Origin: Candidatus Aenigmatarchaeota archaeon
GTDB taxonomy: Archaea > Aenigmatarchaeota > Aenigmatarchaeia > GW2011-AR5 > WALA01
NCBI GenBank assembly: GCA_015523085.1
Contig: WALA01000054.1
Span: 1 to 5,420 of the forward strand
DNA length: 5,420 nt
Reading direction: 5' to 3'
Shown: positions 4,731 to 5,420 of the stretch, piece by piece
How positions within the stretch are numbered: the stretch's first letter is position 1
How the letters are laid out: each line of letters opens with the position of its first letter
Notes under the pieces: generated by a model
The model's database searches: none
The model's input: the letters and a program-made list of their open reading frames with translations, nothing else
What the model was told of the DNA's origin: nothing
Position numbers and translations under genes: made by a program

Positions 4731-5420
4731 ATCAAAAGAAATAGTAGGTTACCGTATAAAAAGGTTGCTATGAGCGCGAAGAAGAACACGATGCCAAACC
4801 GAACACCTTCCTTCACCTTGACGTACTTGCGCTTCCTTTTGATTTTGGCGAGCTCCTTTTCCGTTATCCCGACCCATTCCTTTGACGAGAGAAGGACGTC
4901 GCCAACTTTCAACTTGGAAACCGGTATGCGCCTGACGAAAACGTTCTTCTCGATGTACTTCGCGTAGAAAAAGAAAAGCACGAGAAATCCGAAGAGGAAT
5001 ATTATTTCGCCTTCAATGCGCTCGAAGAAGAACGCAGAGACCATTATGGCAATTGATATGAGAGTTATGTAGAGAGGAGTTTCCTTGAAAAACTTCGTGA
5101 ACGAGCCGTAGAGCAGCCCGACCGTTATGGCATACAGAACGGTGTACACGGCGCCGACGACGAAAACGTTTGTGAGAAAGTGAAGTGGGAACAGTGATGT
5201 CTTGAAAATCGGAACGAGGAACCCTATGGCGCCGAGCAGCTTTGCATCGCCGCCTCCCCATTGACCCGTCTTGTAGAGGACGTATCCAAACGCCAAGAAA
5301 AGAACGCCCACGGCAATGGACGTTGCGAGCGGAACGATTGTTCCGAGACTCAGCGATTCGACAGCCCAGTAAAAAATCCCAAGGGCTATCATCGAGTCCG
5401 TGACTTCGTCTGGAATGTCC
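4727..5420 (-). CDS. Archaeal prepilin/prearchaellin peptidase (A24 family), 5' end outside window
   Basis: Membrane aspartyl protease that cleaves the short signal peptide of type IV pilin-like proteins, including archaellins and adhesion pilins. The frame is open from the window edge; its first residues read DIPDEVTDSM. IPDEVT corresponds to the conserved stretch following the first catalytic Asp, which probably lies just outside the window. The second catalytic motif is present as GGGDAKLLGA (GxGD). About six hydrophobic helices are visible, three of them between GGGD and the cytosolic-looking loop. The C-terminal part, with PVSKLKVGDVLLSS, GITEKELAKIK and VKEGVRFGIVFFFAL, resembles the archaeal A24 C-terminal domain type II (Pfam Arc_PepC_II). 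The ATG at 5392 is not the start, because the conserved motif lies upstream of it in frame. The gene overlaps or abuts the glycosyltransferase gene, suggesting one operon. Whether it serves archaella or pili cannot be told here. Confidence 0.92.
   Translation of the reverse strand, partial: DIPDEVTDSMIALGIFYWAVESLSLGTIVPLATSIAVGVLFLAFGYVLYKTGQWGGGDAKLLGAIGFLVPIFKTSLFPLHFLTNVFVVGAVYTVLYAITVGLLYGSFTKFFKETPLYITLISIAIMVSAFFFERIEGEIIFLFGFLVLFFFYAKYIEKNVFVRRIPVSKLKVGDVLLSSKEWVGITEKELAKIKRKRKYVKVKEGVRFGIVFFFALIATFLYGNLLFLLM

Noticed and set aside
4165..4967. Plus-strand frames 4165-4377, 4480-4773 and 4659-4967
   Set aside because: They are antisense to the glycosyltransferase and prepilin peptidase genes and have no domain signature.
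5390..5392. ATG at 5392 as the start of the prepilin peptidase
   Set aside because: The in-frame sequence upstream to the window edge encodes IPDEVTD, part of the conserved first active-site region, so the gene begins beyond the window.

Overview
This is a compact stretch of an archaeal chromosome. The domain is clear from four things: a Sec61-beta type translocon subunit, an Lhr-type large helicase, an archaeal-style RNase P RNA, and an A24 prepilin peptidase with an archaeal type II C-terminal domain. Plausible TATA boxes also sit about 25 bp before several starts, with little or no leader. I cannot name the species. The gene density and small proteins would fit a small-genome (DPANN-like) archaeon, but that is a weak inference.

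Layout. A minus-strand lhr helicase gene (1-1662) runs off the left edge. It shares a 71-bp divergent promoter region with a plus-strand HAD phosphatase gene (1734-2429). The same strand continues with the RNase P RNA gene (about 2482-2757), the tiny Sec61-beta gene (2807-2965), an imperfect inverted repeat (2972-3021), and an extended-SDR NAD-dependent epimerase/dehydratase gene (3074-4000). Converging on it with a 13-nt gap is a minus-strand pair: a family 2 glycosyltransferase gene (4014-4721, or from 4730) preceded by a prepilin peptidase gene (4727 to beyond 5420). The last two are tightly coupled.

Functions. The left and centre hold housekeeping functions: nucleic-acid unwinding, tRNA 5' maturation and the protein-export channel. 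The right part suggests cell-surface work: a nucleotide-sugar-type epimerase/dehydratase, a DPM1-like glycosyltransferase and a peptidase that matures pilin or archaellin precursors. No CRISPR array, insertion sequence, tRNA, toxin-antitoxin pair or defence island is visible, and I see no evidence of a wholly new multi-gene system. The most distinctive non-coding signals are the RNase P RNA with its duplicated TATA element and the inverted repeat before the epimerase gene.
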